DNA from: Bradyrhizobium erythrophlei
Lineage (GTDB): Bacteria; Pseudomonadota; Alphaproteobacteria; Rhizobiales; Xanthobacteraceae
Length of the DNA: 64,000 nt
Direction: 5' to 3'
NCBI RefSeq assembly: GCF_900142985.1
Contig: NZ_LT670849.1
Span: 4,914,501 to 4,978,500, forward strand
Positions 1-8,926 of this stretch are shown here, in pieces. Both the position numbers and the translations under genes were made by a program. Under the pieces are notes generated by a model. It did no database searches, was not told the origin of the DNA, and was given only the letters and a program-made list of their open reading frames with translations. Each line of letters starts with the position of its first letter. Positions within the stretch are counted from its first letter, which is position 1.

Positions 1-112
1 CGAGCTCTATCCCTCGAAGGAAGCTCTCGACGCTGCCATCGCCGGGATGGAGGGCGGGATGCCCGAGACGTTCGAGCAACTGGACGAACTCCTCGTCACC
101 TTACGCGGGTAA
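1..112 (+). CDS. SRPBCC (AHSA1-like) family protein, C-terminal end only
   Basis: The reading frame is open from the window edge (codons begin at base 2) to TAA at 110-112. The 36 visible residues end in GMEGGMPETFEQLDELL, the pattern that closes many activator-of-Hsp90-ATPase-like (SRPBCC/START fold) proteins, where a short helix packs over the ligand cavity. These small cytoplasmic proteins are usually of unknown ligand and often sit beside ArsR regulators, but the upstream part lies outside the window. The family call rests on this short C-terminal motif alone. Confidence 0.6.
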   Translation, partial: ELYPSKEALDAAIAGMEGGMPETFEQLDELLVTLRG

Positions 113-472
113 CAAGGACGCGGGTGCAGGCATCGCTTACGCAGTTTGCGCTAGGCAGGCTATTGTGGCCGGGCATGGCTTCCCCTCATGGTGAGGAGGC
201 GCGAGCACCCGAGCAGGCCGAGCTACGCGAGGACGTCGCGAACGGTGCAAGTAAAGACGCGCCGCTGGACGACGCTTCGCGTCGCCAGGAGAACCATGAG
301 GCCTCGGTATTGGCCTCATCCTTCGAGACGCCGCTAGCGCGGCTCCTCAGGATGAGGGTTTGTCGCTTGAAGGGGACCCCCAACCCCTCCCCCTTTCAAG
401 GGAAGGGTCCGGCTGCTAAGGCAAGTCTGTGAAGACAAACAATAAAAGCCAGCAGGGCGAGGACTAAGCGGG
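113..472. other. intergenic stretch with dispersed repeat, no gene
   Basis: These 360 bases hold no convincing gene; the open frames here have no ribosome binding site and run through repeat sequence. It contains the hairpin repeat at 314-357 and, ahead of it, the phrase GAACGGTGCAA that also precedes the second copy near 18005. A pyrimidine-rich run with a small AAGGG/CCCTT hairpin lies around 378-410. The last bases before 473 probably hold the promoter of the MFS gene. Confidence 0.5.
314..357. repeat. dispersed intergenic hairpin repeat, copy 1
   Basis: A 44-nt palindromic element with outer arms CCTCATCCT and AGGATGAGG (9 bp perfect) enclosing TTCGAGACG and a variable centre. A second copy of the same length and arms is at 18032-18075. 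From memory of such genomes, this type of REP-like hairpin is very frequent between Bradyrhizobium and Rhodopseudomonas genes. It may act as a transcript-stabilising or terminating hairpin. Confidence 0.75.
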
Positions 473-1792
473 ATGACGGGTGTGGGTGAGGGCGTCTCCG
501 GCGTGTCCAGTGCCAGCGCATCGATGGCGGAAGATGCCGCGCTGCACCGCGCGGTGCAGAAGGCCGCACTGCGCTTCGTGCCGCTGCTGACCATCGCCTA
601 TCTCTTCAATTACCTCGACCGCACCAGCCTCAGCGTGGCCGCGCTGACGATGAATCAGCAATTGGGCCTGACCCCTGCCCAGTTCGGGCTCGCCGCCGGC
701 ATCTTCTTCCTCAGCTATTCCACGTTCGAAATCCCGAGCAACCTCTTGCTCTATAAAGTGGGCGCGCGGCGCTGGATCGCGCGGATCATGATCAGTTGGG
801 GCCTGGTCTCGGCGGCGATGGTCTTCGTCACCGGCCCGAACAGCTTTTATGGCTTGCGGTTTCTGCTCGGCATCATGGAAGCCGGCTTCTTTCCCGGCGT
901 GACGTTCTTTCTCGCCGCCTGGTTTCCGACCCAATACCGCACACGGATGCTGGCCTGGTTCCTGGTCGGCATTCCCCTGTCTTCGCTGGTCGGCACCCCC
1001 ATTTGCAGCATGTTGCTTCAGATGGACGGCATCTGGGGCTTGCATGGCTGGCAATGGATGTTTCTGCTGGTGAGCCTGCCGTGCGTGCCGCTCGGCATTG
1101 CAACCCTCATTCTCCTTGCCGACCGGCCGCAGACGGCCCACTGGCTCACGAGCGAAGAGCGCGACGCGCTCGATCATGTGCTGGCTTCCGAAGTGCGGGA
1201 GCGGCCGCATTCTTCGCTTTGGGCCGCACTGAAGGACGCGCGCGTCTTGATCTGCACCGCGATCCAGTTCGGCTTCACGCTCGGCTCCTACGGCATCGGC
1301 GTCTGGCTGCCGTTGATGCTCAGGGAATATCACCTCTCCAACGCCGAGATCGGATGGATCGCGGCGATCCCGTATCTGTTTGCCACCGTCGGCATGATCC
1401 TGTGGGCGCGCTGGGTCGACCAGAAAGGCCAGCGTATCGCCAACCTCGCCATCGCCTGCACGTTAGGTGCGGTCGGCCTGTTGCTGCCGATCTTCTCCAA
1501 CTCGCTCGTTTCGGCCGTTGCCGGATTTAGCCTGGCGCTGATCGGCGTTACGGCTGCGCGCGCCATCTTCTGGACCATTCCGACGCGCTTCCTCACCGGC
1601 GTCGCGGCCGCCGGCGGGCTCGCCTTCATCAACTCGGTCGCCACCACCGGCGGCTTCTTCGGGCCGTCGTTGATGGGCGTGCTGAAACAGTATTCCGGCT
1701 CCTATGTCGTCGGCCTGCTCGCGGTTGCCGCCATCATCTTCGCATCCACGATCGCCTCGCTGTCGCTGAAGCTGTTTATTTCCCGCGAGTAA
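473..1792 (+). CDS. MFS transporter, anion:cation symporter (ACS) type
   Basis: This 439-aa inner-membrane protein reads as a 12-helix major facilitator. The N-terminal half carries NYLDRTSLSVAALTMNQQ, then FEIPSNLLLYKVGARRWIAR, the TM2-loop-TM3 region typical of ACS carriers (phthalate, tartrate, hexuronate and glucarate uptake). The expected substrate is a small organic anion. ATG at 473 has a weak purine stretch upstream; a later ATG at 524 (MAEDAALH) lies closer to the conserved region and may be the true start. It stands alone, and no catabolic enzyme adjoins it on this strand, so the substrate cannot be inferred. Confidence 0.85.
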   Translation: MTGVGEGVSGVSSASASMAEDAALHRAVQKAALRFVPLLTIAYLFNYLDRTSLSVAALTMNQQLGLTPAQFGLAAGIFFLSYSTFEIPSNLLLYKVGARRWIARIMISWGLVSAAMVFVTGPNSFYGLRFLLGIMEAGFFPGVTFFLAAWFPTQYRTRMLAWFLVGIPLSSLVGTPICSMLLQMDGIWGLHGWQWMFLLVSLPCVPLGIATLILLADRPQTAHWLTSEERDALDHVLASEVRERPHSSLWAALKDARVLICTAIQFGFTLGSYGIGVWLPLMLREYHLSNAEIGWIAAIPYLFATVGMILWARWVDQKGQRIANLAIACTLGAVGLLLPIFSNSLVSAVAGFSLALIGVTAARAIFWTIPTRFLTGVAAAGGLAFINSVATTGGFFGPSLMGVLKQYSGSYVVGLLAVAAIIFASTIASLSLKLFISRE

Positions 1793-1967
1793 CAAACGCA
1801 GCGCGCCACCACGTCGCTCGCTGAATTTTTCGGGAAAAGCTGGAAAGATCGCAAAACTTTCGCATGCCTGTAACACAGCCTGCGCAAGTTGCGCCCGCTT
1901 GAATCTTTCGCATCCCTTCGCGCAATGTATCGCGTCGCGAAGCTTTTCATTCTGGGAAAAAATAGAA

Positions 1968-3809
1968 ATGAACCTCACGGAAACGCGTTCGCTTCGCGGA
2001 CGGTCGCTCATGAACACGCGCTTTGCCGTCGCGCTGCTTGCCACCACCGCGCTGGGCGGCACGCTCGCTTATGCCGATAATGACGATTTCTTTTTCTTCC
2101 GACCCGGCGATCTGCTGGTGTCGAAGGCCGTTTATTCCGCCCCCAACATCGTCGCCGGCACGACCCAGCTTCCGCCGGGCTGCGGCCCCACGCCCATTGT
2201 GACCCCTTGCGCCGCCGCGAACAACGACGGCACCTACCCCTTCGTGTTCAACAATGCGAACGTCGACGGCTCGTTCTCGGTCGCCTCCAAAATCGTACTC
2301 GACGAACTGCGCGCCGATAAGGATGGCGATTTCGTGCAGTCGCTGGAAGTGCCGAACAGCACCCAGCGCCACGTCACCGCCACCAGCGATCAGGCTGTCA
2401 CCAGCTTCCAGTCGAAGTCGGAGCTTGCGATCAACCTGTCGGTTGATCATAAGGCTGTGACGTTCCTTGGCTACCTCGCCCCGGTCGCCGCGCTGGACGT
2501 GTCCAACTCCAACACGCCCTCCGTGATCGACCCGACCGATACGGATACCGCCAACCCGACCTATCGCGTCTTCGCTGACGTCGACGCGTTCGGCCATTTC
2601 CGCTTCACCAAGACCAACGCCTATAGCGGCGACAATGGCCGCGCCGCGATCCTGAACGACGCCCATGGCGCTAACGTGCATTACGGTTCCGGTAACGCCG
2701 GCAACGGCTCTGCGGTGAAGTTCACGGTAAACGGCGTCAAGGTCAGCTCGCAACCGGTCGGCATCATCGAAGGTGGCGGCGCGCAGTTCGAACTGGCCTC
2801 GAATCAGCCGTTGAACGCGCAGATCGATCCCGGTCAGCCGACGCCGGTCGGCAGCTTCAACATCGTTGAACTCGGTCTCGCGACCGACAAGATCGGCAAG
2901 GACACCAATTTCCGCGGCCTGACGGTGTTCAACAACGTCGTCTACTTCACCAAGGGCTCGGGCGGCAACGGCGTCAACACGCTGTACTTCATCGACACCA
3001 GCGGCAACGCCGCCAACGGCAATCCGAAGGCTTGCCCGAACGGCTCAGGCCTGCCGGCGCTGGGTGCGACGCTGCCGACCGCGCCGATGACCATCACCAA
3101 TGCGGGGGTGACTCCGGAGACAGCGGGGAGCGTGCAGGCCGTGGGCGTGTTGCCCTACAACATGTGCATCCTGAAAGGCTTCCCGACCGTGCTGGCGAGT
3201 TCGACCGCCGCGCCGCCCGCACCACAGGTGACGTTCCCGTTCGGCGTCTGGTTTGCGGATTCCAAAACGGTGTACATCGCCGACGAAGGCAGCGGCGACA
3301 ACACGTTTGCCGGCAACACCTATACCAATGCCGGCGCGCAGACCACCGCGGGCTTGCAGAAGTATGTGTTCAACGAGGCGACCGGCGCCTGGCAGTTCGC
3401 CTATACCCTGTCGGCCGGCCTTAACCTCGGCGTGCCCTACACTGTCACCGGCTATCCGACTGGCACCAACAGTGCGACCGGCCTGCCGTGGTCGCCCGCG
3501 ACCGACGGCCTGCGTAACCTGACCGGCCGCGTCAACCACGACGGCACCGCCACCATCTGGGCGGTCACCTCGACGGTCAGCGGCAGCGGCGACCAGGGCG
3601 CCGATCCGAACAAGCTCGTGATGATCACGGACAAGCTCTCGGCCACCACGCTGCCGGCGAACGAAAGCTTCAAGACGATCCGCACTTCGGCCTTCGGCGA
3701 GCTGTACCGCGGCGTGTCGTTCACGCCCGGCACCGATTTCGATCGGGACGATCGCCACGCGTTCGGCGATCTGCTCTGCGACTTCGGCCTCTGCGGCCGC
3801 GATCACTGA
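1968..3809 (+). CDS. large exported protein of unknown function
   Basis: An exported protein of about 613 residues. An arginine-rich N-terminus leads into a hydrophobic core (MNTRFAVALLATTALGGTLA) and a signal peptidase site near AYA-DN. The mature chain has few charged residues, repeated YF-type beta strands, several Asn/Gly-rich turns and paired cysteines (GCGPTPIVTPC), which suggests an all-beta, possibly propeller-like, periplasmic or surface protein. Two starts are possible: ATG 1968, or ATG 2010, which begins directly at the signal peptide; neither has a strong Shine-Dalgarno site. A strong terminator follows at 3873. I do not recognise a named family. Confidence 0.75.
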   Translation: MNLTETRSLRGRSLMNTRFAVALLATTALGGTLAYADNDDFFFFRPGDLLVSKAVYSAPNIVAGTTQLPPGCGPTPIVTPCAAANNDGTYPFVFNNANVDGSFSVASKIVLDELRADKDGDFVQSLEVPNSTQRHVTATSDQAVTSFQSKSELAINLSVDHKAVTFLGYLAPVAALDVSNSNTPSVIDPTDTDTANPTYRVFADVDAFGHFRFTKTNAYSGDNGRAAILNDAHGANVHYGSGNAGNGSAVKFTVNGVKVSSQPVGIIEGGGAQFELASNQPLNAQIDPGQPTPVGSFNIVELGLATDKIGKDTNFRGLTVFNNVVYFTKGSGGNGVNTLYFIDTSGNAANGNPKACPNGSGLPALGATLPTAPMTITNAGVTPETAGSVQAVGVLPYNMCILKGFPTVLASSTAAPPAPQVTFPFGVWFADSKTVYIADEGSGDNTFAGNTYTNAGAQTTAGLQKYVFNEATGAWQFAYTLSAGLNLGVPYTVTGYPTGTNSATGLPWSPATDGLRNLTGRVNHDGTATIWAVTSTVSGSGDQGADPNKLVMITDKLSATTLPANESFKTIRTSAFGELYRGVSFTPGTDFDRDDRHAFGDLLCDFGLCGRDH

Positions 3810-3872
3810 TCGCGTCCGAACAAGACCGCCAGCGCTTCATTTGTATTGCGTCGAAGCGCGCGCCCACTGCCT

Positions 3873-3905
3873 CTCCCCGCGTATCATGCGCGGGGAGATT
3901 TTTTT
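3873..3905 (+). terminator. rho-independent terminator
   Basis: A perfect 9-bp stem, CTCCCCGCG (3873-3881) and CGCGGGGAG (3889-3897), has a 7-nt loop and is followed by A and seven T residues (3899-3905). It lies 64 bases after the stop codon of the exported protein ending at 3809 and is a textbook intrinsic terminator for it. Confidence 0.9.
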
Positions 3906-4000
3906 ATGAGGGCGTGGTCAGCAAAGGGCCATCAAGCGGCATGCGGAGCGATTTGCAGCCGGCTTCCGCCGAACAAGACTGCCAAAATCGTCAGATGAGT

Positions 4001-4362
4001 TCAGGTCGCTGGAGGATGCTGTGCGAATGACAACGTGTAGCCGCTGTCGTCCAGCAGGCCAAACTCGCGCACGCCGTATTCCATGGTCTCGATCGGATAA
4101 ACGATGCGCGCGCGTGTCTTGAGAGTCTCCCATAGCTCGTCGACATTGTCGACGTCCAGATAGATCGAGCCGGTAAAGCTCGGGCCTTTCCAGGGGACAT
4201 GGGCATTGGGCAGCGAAAGCATAATGTCTGCGGCACCCAGCCGAACGCGTGCAAAACCTTCCAGTTGCAGTGTGCAGGTGAAGCCAAGCTGCTCCACGTG
4301 AATTTCACGGACCGCGCTACGTCCTCAGTTGCGAGCGCTATCGAGACGTCATAAACAGCCAT
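4001..4362 (-). pseudogene. VOC (glyoxalase/dioxygenase fold) protein, broken by a one-base deletion
   Basis: Two overlapping minus-strand frames together spell one VOC protein of about 120 residues. The first (ATG at 4362) reads MAVYDVSIALATEDVARSVKF; the second continues EQLGFTCTLQLEG and runs to the stop at 4001, with the usual VOC ending of LLDDSGYTLSFAQ. At 4299/4300 a single T is missing on the coding strand: restoring it gives FYVEQLGF, exactly the family pattern. VOC proteins of this size bind metal or antibiotics, or act on small electrophiles. The break may be a real recent mutation or a sequencing error. Confidence 0.8.
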
Positions 4363-4521
4363 GCCTTCAACCCCGAACCACTTCGGCCGACCCAGCATAG
4401 ATCAAGCTTTGGCGCGGTAGGCCATTCAAGCACTTCACTTCTGCGTTGGGTCGTCAGCCGGAACCGTGCAGCTGTCCGGTTCCGCGGGATTTCGGAAGGT
4501 CCGGTCGTCTGAATCGCCGGT

Positions 4522-5814
4522 TCATCCTGCCGTTCGCATCGCGGGCTTGGCTTGCGTGGCGATGAACTGCAAGGCGGCACCGACGCCGAGCAGTCCCAGA
4601 CAAACCGCCGGCACCAGCATTGCCGCCGCCGCGCTGCCGCCCATCTCGGCAGCCAACGGCATCAGGTTCTGCGCGGCAAAGCCGCCGAAGCTTCCCAGCA
4701 TCGAGATCGCGCCGATGCCGGCGGCGGCGCGCTCACCGGTCAGGAAGCGCGACGGCAGCGACCAGAAGCACGGCAGCAAAAGCGAGATGCAGGGCGTGCC
4801 GACGATCATGGCGACCAGCCGCATCCAGTTTTCCGGCACTAGCGTCGAGAGCACGAAGGCGACGACGCCGATAGTGGCGAGCACGACCATCGCCATCACC
4901 ACCGAGCGATGCTCGCGCAGGCGTTTTGGCAAGATCAGCAGCATCGGCACGGTGACGAGCCAGGGCAGTGCGGTCAGAAGTCCGTTCTGCGTTCCCGTCA
5001 TGCCAAACCCCTTGATCACGGTCGGCGTCCAGTAGATCACGCCGTAGAGCGAGGTGAGGATCAGCGCGTAGACGCCGGAGAGGAACCAGACGCGGCCATC
5101 CCACAGCACTTGCCACAGCGAATGGCCGTCGTGTTTCGCCGCGCTCTCTTCCTCGAGCCGCCGCGTCAGCCAGCTCTTCTCGGTGTCGTCGAGAAAGTCA
5201 GCCTCATTGGGCCGGTTCGGCAACAGCGCCAGCACCAGGAAGCCGAGCAGCACGGCAGGCAGCCCGGTGACGATGAAAACCCATTGCCAGCCGGAGAGGC
5301 CGAGGAATCCGTGCATGTCGAGTAACGGGCCGGAGAACAGCGCGCCGAACATGTTGCCGAAGGCGCTGCCGAGCGTGATGATGCCCATCACGCGCACCCG
5401 ATAGCTTTGCGGAAACCAGATCGAGGTGACGTAGATGATGCCGGGATAGGCGCCGGCCTCGGCGACGCCGAGCACGAACCTCATCACGGTGAACATCCAG
5501 TCGGAGGAGACAAAGGCCATCGCCACCGTCACGGCGCCCCAGCTCACCAGAATGCGCGTCAGCCAGGCGCGCGCGCCGAACTTGTGGATCGCGAGCGTGC
5601 TCGGGATTTCGCAGATCAAGTAGCCGATGAAGAACAGCGATGCCGCCAGGCCGAACGCCCGCTCGGACATGCCAAGCTCGCGCGCCATTTGCAGTTTGGC
5701 AAAGCCGATATTGCTGCGATCGATGACCGCGACGAGATAGACCAGCATCAGGATCGGCATCACGCGGGCGATGATGCGCGACATCAGTTGCGGTTCGTCG
5801 ACCGTACGATCCAT
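4522..5814 (-). CDS. MFS transporter, ACS type
   Basis: A 430-aa 12-helix carrier of the anion:cation symporter group: VAVIDRSNIGFAKLQM in TM1, ICEIPSTLAIHKFGARAW after TM2, and a C-terminal RFLTGERAAAGIGAISMLG block. It is the last gene of a minus-strand set that also contains the dihydroorotate-dehydrogenase-like and DUF6282 genes (58 bases between it and the next gene), under the divergent IclR regulator. It is inferred to import the organic acid on which those enzymes act. The second MFS of the island (9869-11233) belongs to the same subfamily. Confidence 0.85.
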   Translation of the reverse strand: MDRTVDEPQLMSRIIARVMPILMLVYLVAVIDRSNIGFAKLQMARELGMSERAFGLAASLFFIGYLICEIPSTLAIHKFGARAWLTRILVSWGAVTVAMAFVSSDWMFTVMRFVLGVAEAGAYPGIIYVTSIWFPQSYRVRVMGIITLGSAFGNMFGALFSGPLLDMHGFLGLSGWQWVFIVTGLPAVLLGFLVLALLPNRPNEADFLDDTEKSWLTRRLEEESAAKHDGHSLWQVLWDGRVWFLSGVYALILTSLYGVIYWTPTVIKGFGMTGTQNGLLTALPWLVTVPMLLILPKRLREHRSVVMAMVVLATIGVVAFVLSTLVPENWMRLVAMIVGTPCISLLLPCFWSLPSRFLTGERAAAGIGAISMLGSFGGFAAQNLMPLAAEMGGSAAAAMLVPAVCLGLLGVGAALQFIATQAKPAMRTAG

Positions 5815-5872
5815 GCCCCAAATCCTCCCTCTGGTCGTGTTCTTACGTCGTGTTCTTGCGTCGTATTCTTGT

Positions 5873-6937
5873 TCAGTCTTTGGTCAGCGCATCCCGCGGC
5901 ACGTAGTTGCGCCAGTTGCCTTCGAGCTGTGGCATCTCGGCAAAGGTCTTGCGCGCGTCGGCGGCGCGGCCGATCAGGTCCTTCGCGGTGATTTCTTTGG
6001 CGTTCAGATAATCCTTCAGCTCGGCAAGCGAGCGCTCGATCAGCTCGAAGCCGCGCAGCATCACGGGCGAGGAGATTTCGGCGGCGCTGGCGCCGGCCAG
6101 CATCACGCGCGCAATGTCGAGACCGTTCTGGATTCCATTCGTGGCAATCAGCGGCTTGTCGCGCCCGACCGCCGCGCGCGACAACGACAGCCAGTGGCAG
6201 GTCAGCGGCAGATTCCAGTACCCGCCGACGCCGAGCGTCGTATCAAGCACGGGCCGCATGGTGTCGAGATCGGGGATCAGGCCGAGCAGACGGCCAGCCA
6301 TGACGACGCTGTCGGCGCCTGCCGTGAACGCGGCGCGCGCCAGCTCCGGAACCTGTTCACTCTGGCCTGTGATCTTGACCCAGAGCGGCATCGACACCGC
6401 AGTCCGGATCGAGCGCACGATCGTCATCACGCGCCCAGGCATCAGCTCAGTCGCCACCGCGCCCTTGGCGGCCTGCGAGGCATAGGGCGTGCCGATGTTG
6501 AGTTCGAGCAGGCGCAACCCAGCTCCTTGCACCTGGCGCGCCATGTCGATAGCGTGATCGAGATCGCCGAGGATCAAGCTCGCGGCGACATAGGCATCGC
6601 TTTTGGCGGCTTCACGATCGAGCCGCGATACGCTCTCCAGCCATTGATCGAAGGAACCGGGATAGAGCCCCGAGCGGCAGGCGATGAAGGCCGACGCGGG
6701 CGCCGACGCATTCCACTCCCGCCGTTGCCATGTTTCGTCGAACACGGCGTATTCGGCCGCATCCAACTGAGTTTTTGCGGCCTGAACCTCGTTGGTCGAT
6801 TTCATCACGACCACGGCCGCGCCTGCGCTTAAAGCGCGCCGCACGCCGGCTTCCTCGATCAGATGTTCGGCCGCGCCCGCAATGAGCGGGTTCTTCAAAC
6901 GCAGCGAACCTATAGTGACATCCAATATGCCCGCCAT
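5873..6937 (-). CDS. dihydroorotate dehydrogenase-like FMN protein
   Basis: This 354-aa TIM-barrel protein resembles the soluble dihydroorotate dehydrogenase and PreA families: an N-terminal GSLRLKNPLIAGAAEHL, the phosphate-binding-side block ATNGIQNGLDIARVMLAGAS, and PLWVKIT in the middle. At the place where true DHODs carry N-x-S/C-C-P with the catalytic Cys or Ser, it reads ELNIGTPYAS, so the reaction on dihydroorotate is unlikely to be conserved. It probably binds FMN and oxidises or reduces a related substrate in the cytoplasm. It lies 4 bases from the DUF6282 gene upstream and reads with it and the MFS as one operon. Confidence 0.75.
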   Translation of the reverse strand: MAGILDVTIGSLRLKNPLIAGAAEHLIEEAGVRRALSAGAAVVVMKSTNEVQAAKTQLDAAEYAVFDETWQRREWNASAPASAFIACRSGLYPGSFDQWLESVSRLDREAAKSDAYVAASLILGDLDHAIDMARQVQGAGLRLLELNIGTPYASQAAKGAVATELMPGRVMTIVRSIRTAVSMPLWVKITGQSEQVPELARAAFTAGADSVVMAGRLLGLIPDLDTMRPVLDTTLGVGGYWNLPLTCHWLSLSRAAVGRDKPLIATNGIQNGLDIARVMLAGASAAEISSPVMLRGFELIERSLAELKDYLNAKEITAKDLIGRAADARKTFAEMPQLEGNWRNYVPRDALTKD

Positions 6938-6941
6938 CGCG

Positions 6942-7883
6942 TCACGCCGCCTCGAGCCCGAGCATCCTCGCGGCGTTGGTTGCGACCATCTTGTGGATGT
7001 CCTCGTCGCTATAGCCGAGGTCCATGCACAGCGCGACGCCTCGCCGAAACCCTTCGAGCGGCGAGAACACGCCGACCTGGCCCAGATCAGAACAGATCAC
7101 GGTCTGATCGACGCCGGCGGCCTCGATGTGGTGGCGTAAATCCTCGCCCGTCGCGACCTTGAACTTCGATCCCTCCAGGAACATGCAGATGGAATGTTCG
7201 ACGAATGCGCCCATCGCGGCGATGCCCTTGACGTCGTTGAGGCTGGCGCCGACGATTTCTTCGGGATGCGTGAACGCAAGACGCTTGACGCCGCGGCGCC
7301 GGGCTTCCTCGAAGATGACCCAGGTTTCGCTGACGTGCAGATGCCCGCTCGCGAGCAGCATGTCGTTTTTGGCGATCACATCCAGCACTTCCTTGACCGA
7401 GTCGAGAATCTTCTTGTTGGCGTCGAGCACCGGCACGGCTGACGCGGGACGCATCTTCGAGGTCGAGGCCGGATGCACCCAGCTCGAGTTCTTTTCCCAG
7501 CGCAGGTGATTTTCCGCCGCCAGCGTCGGCATCCACACCGTCTTGCCGCCCATCGCCGCGGTATGCTCGACCGCGTAAGGATTCATGCCGCCGACGACGT
7601 TATTCAGCACGATGCCGGAAAAGATTTTCGTCTTCAGCTCGGGATGATGCTTGGTGATCAGTTGCGCGGTCGCAACGCCCGCATAGTCGTGATCCTTGGT
7701 GAGGACGGCGGCAAAGCCTGCTTCCGAATATTGCCGGACCAGGTCGAGATGATCCACGGCGCGCGGCGCGATCGACGGCCCGCTGTGGACATGCGGATCG
7801 ACCGCGCCTTGCAGGATCTTGTCGATGCGCGCCTCGCGCGCCGATGTTCCGGACTTGTCCGCGACTTTTGCTTCACTCATCAC
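6942..7883 (-). CDS. DUF6282 family, amidohydrolase-like metal protein
   Basis: A 313-aa cytoplasmic protein. Near residue 30 it has DPHVHSGPSI, the H-x-H pattern that binds metal in TIM-barrel amidohydrolases, followed by KDHDYAG, SGIVLNNVVGGMNPYAVE and a late HPEEIVG. This layout matches the DUF6282 family, which is predicted to hydrolyse a C-N or C-O bond but has no established substrate known to me. The start could be either of two adjacent ATGs (7883 or 7880). The gene is the promoter-proximal member of the minus-strand set, 42 bases downstream of the IclR gene. Confidence 0.75.
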   Translation of the reverse strand: MMSEAKVADKSGTSAREARIDKILQGAVDPHVHSGPSIAPRAVDHLDLVRQYSEAGFAAVLTKDHDYAGVATAQLITKHHPELKTKIFSGIVLNNVVGGMNPYAVEHTAAMGGKTVWMPTLAAENHLRWEKNSSWVHPASTSKMRPASAVPVLDANKKILDSVKEVLDVIAKNDMLLASGHLHVSETWVIFEEARRRGVKRLAFTHPEEIVGASLNDVKGIAAMGAFVEHSICMFLEGSKFKVATGEDLRHHIEAAGVDQTVICSDLGQVGVFSPLEGFRRGVALCMDLGYSDEDIHKMVATNAARMLGLEAA

Positions 7884-7925
7884 TGTTCTCCCTGTTGTTT
7901 CTTTTGAAGGGCGCGTTACGCGCCT

Positions 7926-8768
7926 TTATGCGGTTCGTTGTCTGGCCGGGCGCAGGTCCGAATTTCTGGTGCCGTGGCCAAGCATGCGCGAGATTTGCGC
8001 CGCGGCCGCCTTCAGCGCCGCAACGCTCTTCAAATCAGGCTTGGCGGGCAGGAACTGGATCGAGCCGACCAGCGCCAGCGCGCCGATGCAGGCGTCCTTG
8101 CCGTCGAAGATCGGCGCGGCCACCGCATTGATGCCGAGCATCGCCTGCTCCGGCGCGGTGGCAAAACCTTCGCTCGCGACGCGCGCGAGTTCTTCTTCGA
8201 CCGTCTTGCGATCGGTCACGGTATGCGCGGTGAAGGCGGGCAGGGGTTTTGACAGCACGCGCTCGCGCATGGCTGATGATGCAAAGGCGAGCTGCACCTT
8301 GCCCTGCGCGGAGGAATGAAACTGGAGTTCGCTGCCGGGCCGCACGCCGATTTCGATCGCGGCGGTGCCGCCGACCATGCTCGATATCAGCGCGCCGCGC
8401 GGCGAGGATTCCGACAGCACCACAGAGTGGCCGAGCAAATCGCGCAGCTCGCGCATCGGCCCCGAGGCGAGCTGAATGAGATCGGCCTCGGGCGCGTAAT
8501 GGGCGAGCAGGCGGCTGCGCGGGCCCCTTGCATATCTAGATGTGCTCGGGTTTTGCACGAGATAGCCGCGCTCGACGAGCGTCAGCAGGTGACGGTGCAC
8601 GGAGCCCTTGGTGAGGCCGAGCCGGTCGGCGATTTGCGTGACGCCGAGCTCCTCGTCGGAGAAGGCGACCGCCTCCAGCACATCGAGCGCGACCTGCACG
8701 GAACGCACCCCGCCGTCCACGCGCTCTTCGGTCATCGCGGGCATTTCCGCTTTTGTTTTCAAAGGCAA
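7926..8768 (-). CDS. IclR family transcriptional regulator
   Basis: A 280-aa regulator: a winged helix at about residues 20-80 (LGVTQIADRLGLTKGSVHRHLLTL) is followed by the GAF-like ligand domain of IclR proteins (GALISSMVGG, LHFHSSAQGKVQLAFA-type core, GINAVAAPIFD). It sits between the two arms of the catabolic island, first in the leftward gene set and divergent from the bicupin gene at 8927. The likely role is ligand-dependent control of both arms and of itself from the 158-bp gap that contains the candidate operator at 8847-8862. Confidence 0.88.
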   Translation of the reverse strand: MPLKTKAEMPAMTEERVDGGVRSVQVALDVLEAVAFSDEELGVTQIADRLGLTKGSVHRHLLTLVERGYLVQNPSTSRYARGPRSRLLAHYAPEADLIQLASGPMRELRDLLGHSVVLSESSPRGALISSMVGGTAAIEIGVRPGSELQFHSSAQGKVQLAFASSAMRERVLSKPLPAFTAHTVTDRKTVEEELARVASEGFATAPEQAMLGINAVAAPIFDGKDACIGALALVGSIQFLPAKPDLKSVAALKAAAAQISRMLGHGTRNSDLRPARQRTA

Positions 8769-8823
8769 AATCTCGTTTCCAGGCGGTCGTAGGGGTCGTT
8801 TTGGGGCGTTGCGAAGATTCGTA

Positions 8824-8862
8824 TTGACGTCTTGGGACGTATCGATATACAGAACGATGTAT
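8824..8862 (+). promoter_or_regulatory. candidate sigma70 promoter with overlapping inverted repeat (IclR operator candidate)
   Basis: TTGACG (8824-8829), 16 bases, then TATACA (8846-8851) make a plausible -35/-10 pair reading towards the bicupin gene. The -10 box overlaps a short inverted repeat, ATACA-N6-TGTAT (8847-8862), in the position expected for an IclR-type site. A strong AAGGAGGA ribosome site follows just before ATG 8927. The promoter call is by eye and the operator role is inference. Confidence 0.45.
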
Positions 8863-8926
8863 CACGCTCGCGAACAACAAACAACCGCTAAATCGAGAAA
8901 TCGCGGGTCGCCCAAGGAGGACTGAC

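Noticed and set aside
124..432. 102-codon frame after the SRPBCC gene
   Set aside because: It reads through the dispersed hairpin repeat and has no ribosome site; the repeat explains the open frame.
464..1333. 289-codon minus-strand frame opposite the MFS gene
   Set aside because: Composition rich in Arg, Gln, His and Gly and no motif; it is the reverse-strand shadow of membrane-helix codons.
5771..6832. 353-codon plus-strand frame across the DHOD-like gene
   Set aside because: Antisense shadow rich in Arg, His and Gln; the minus-strand protein has recognisable TIM-barrel blocks.
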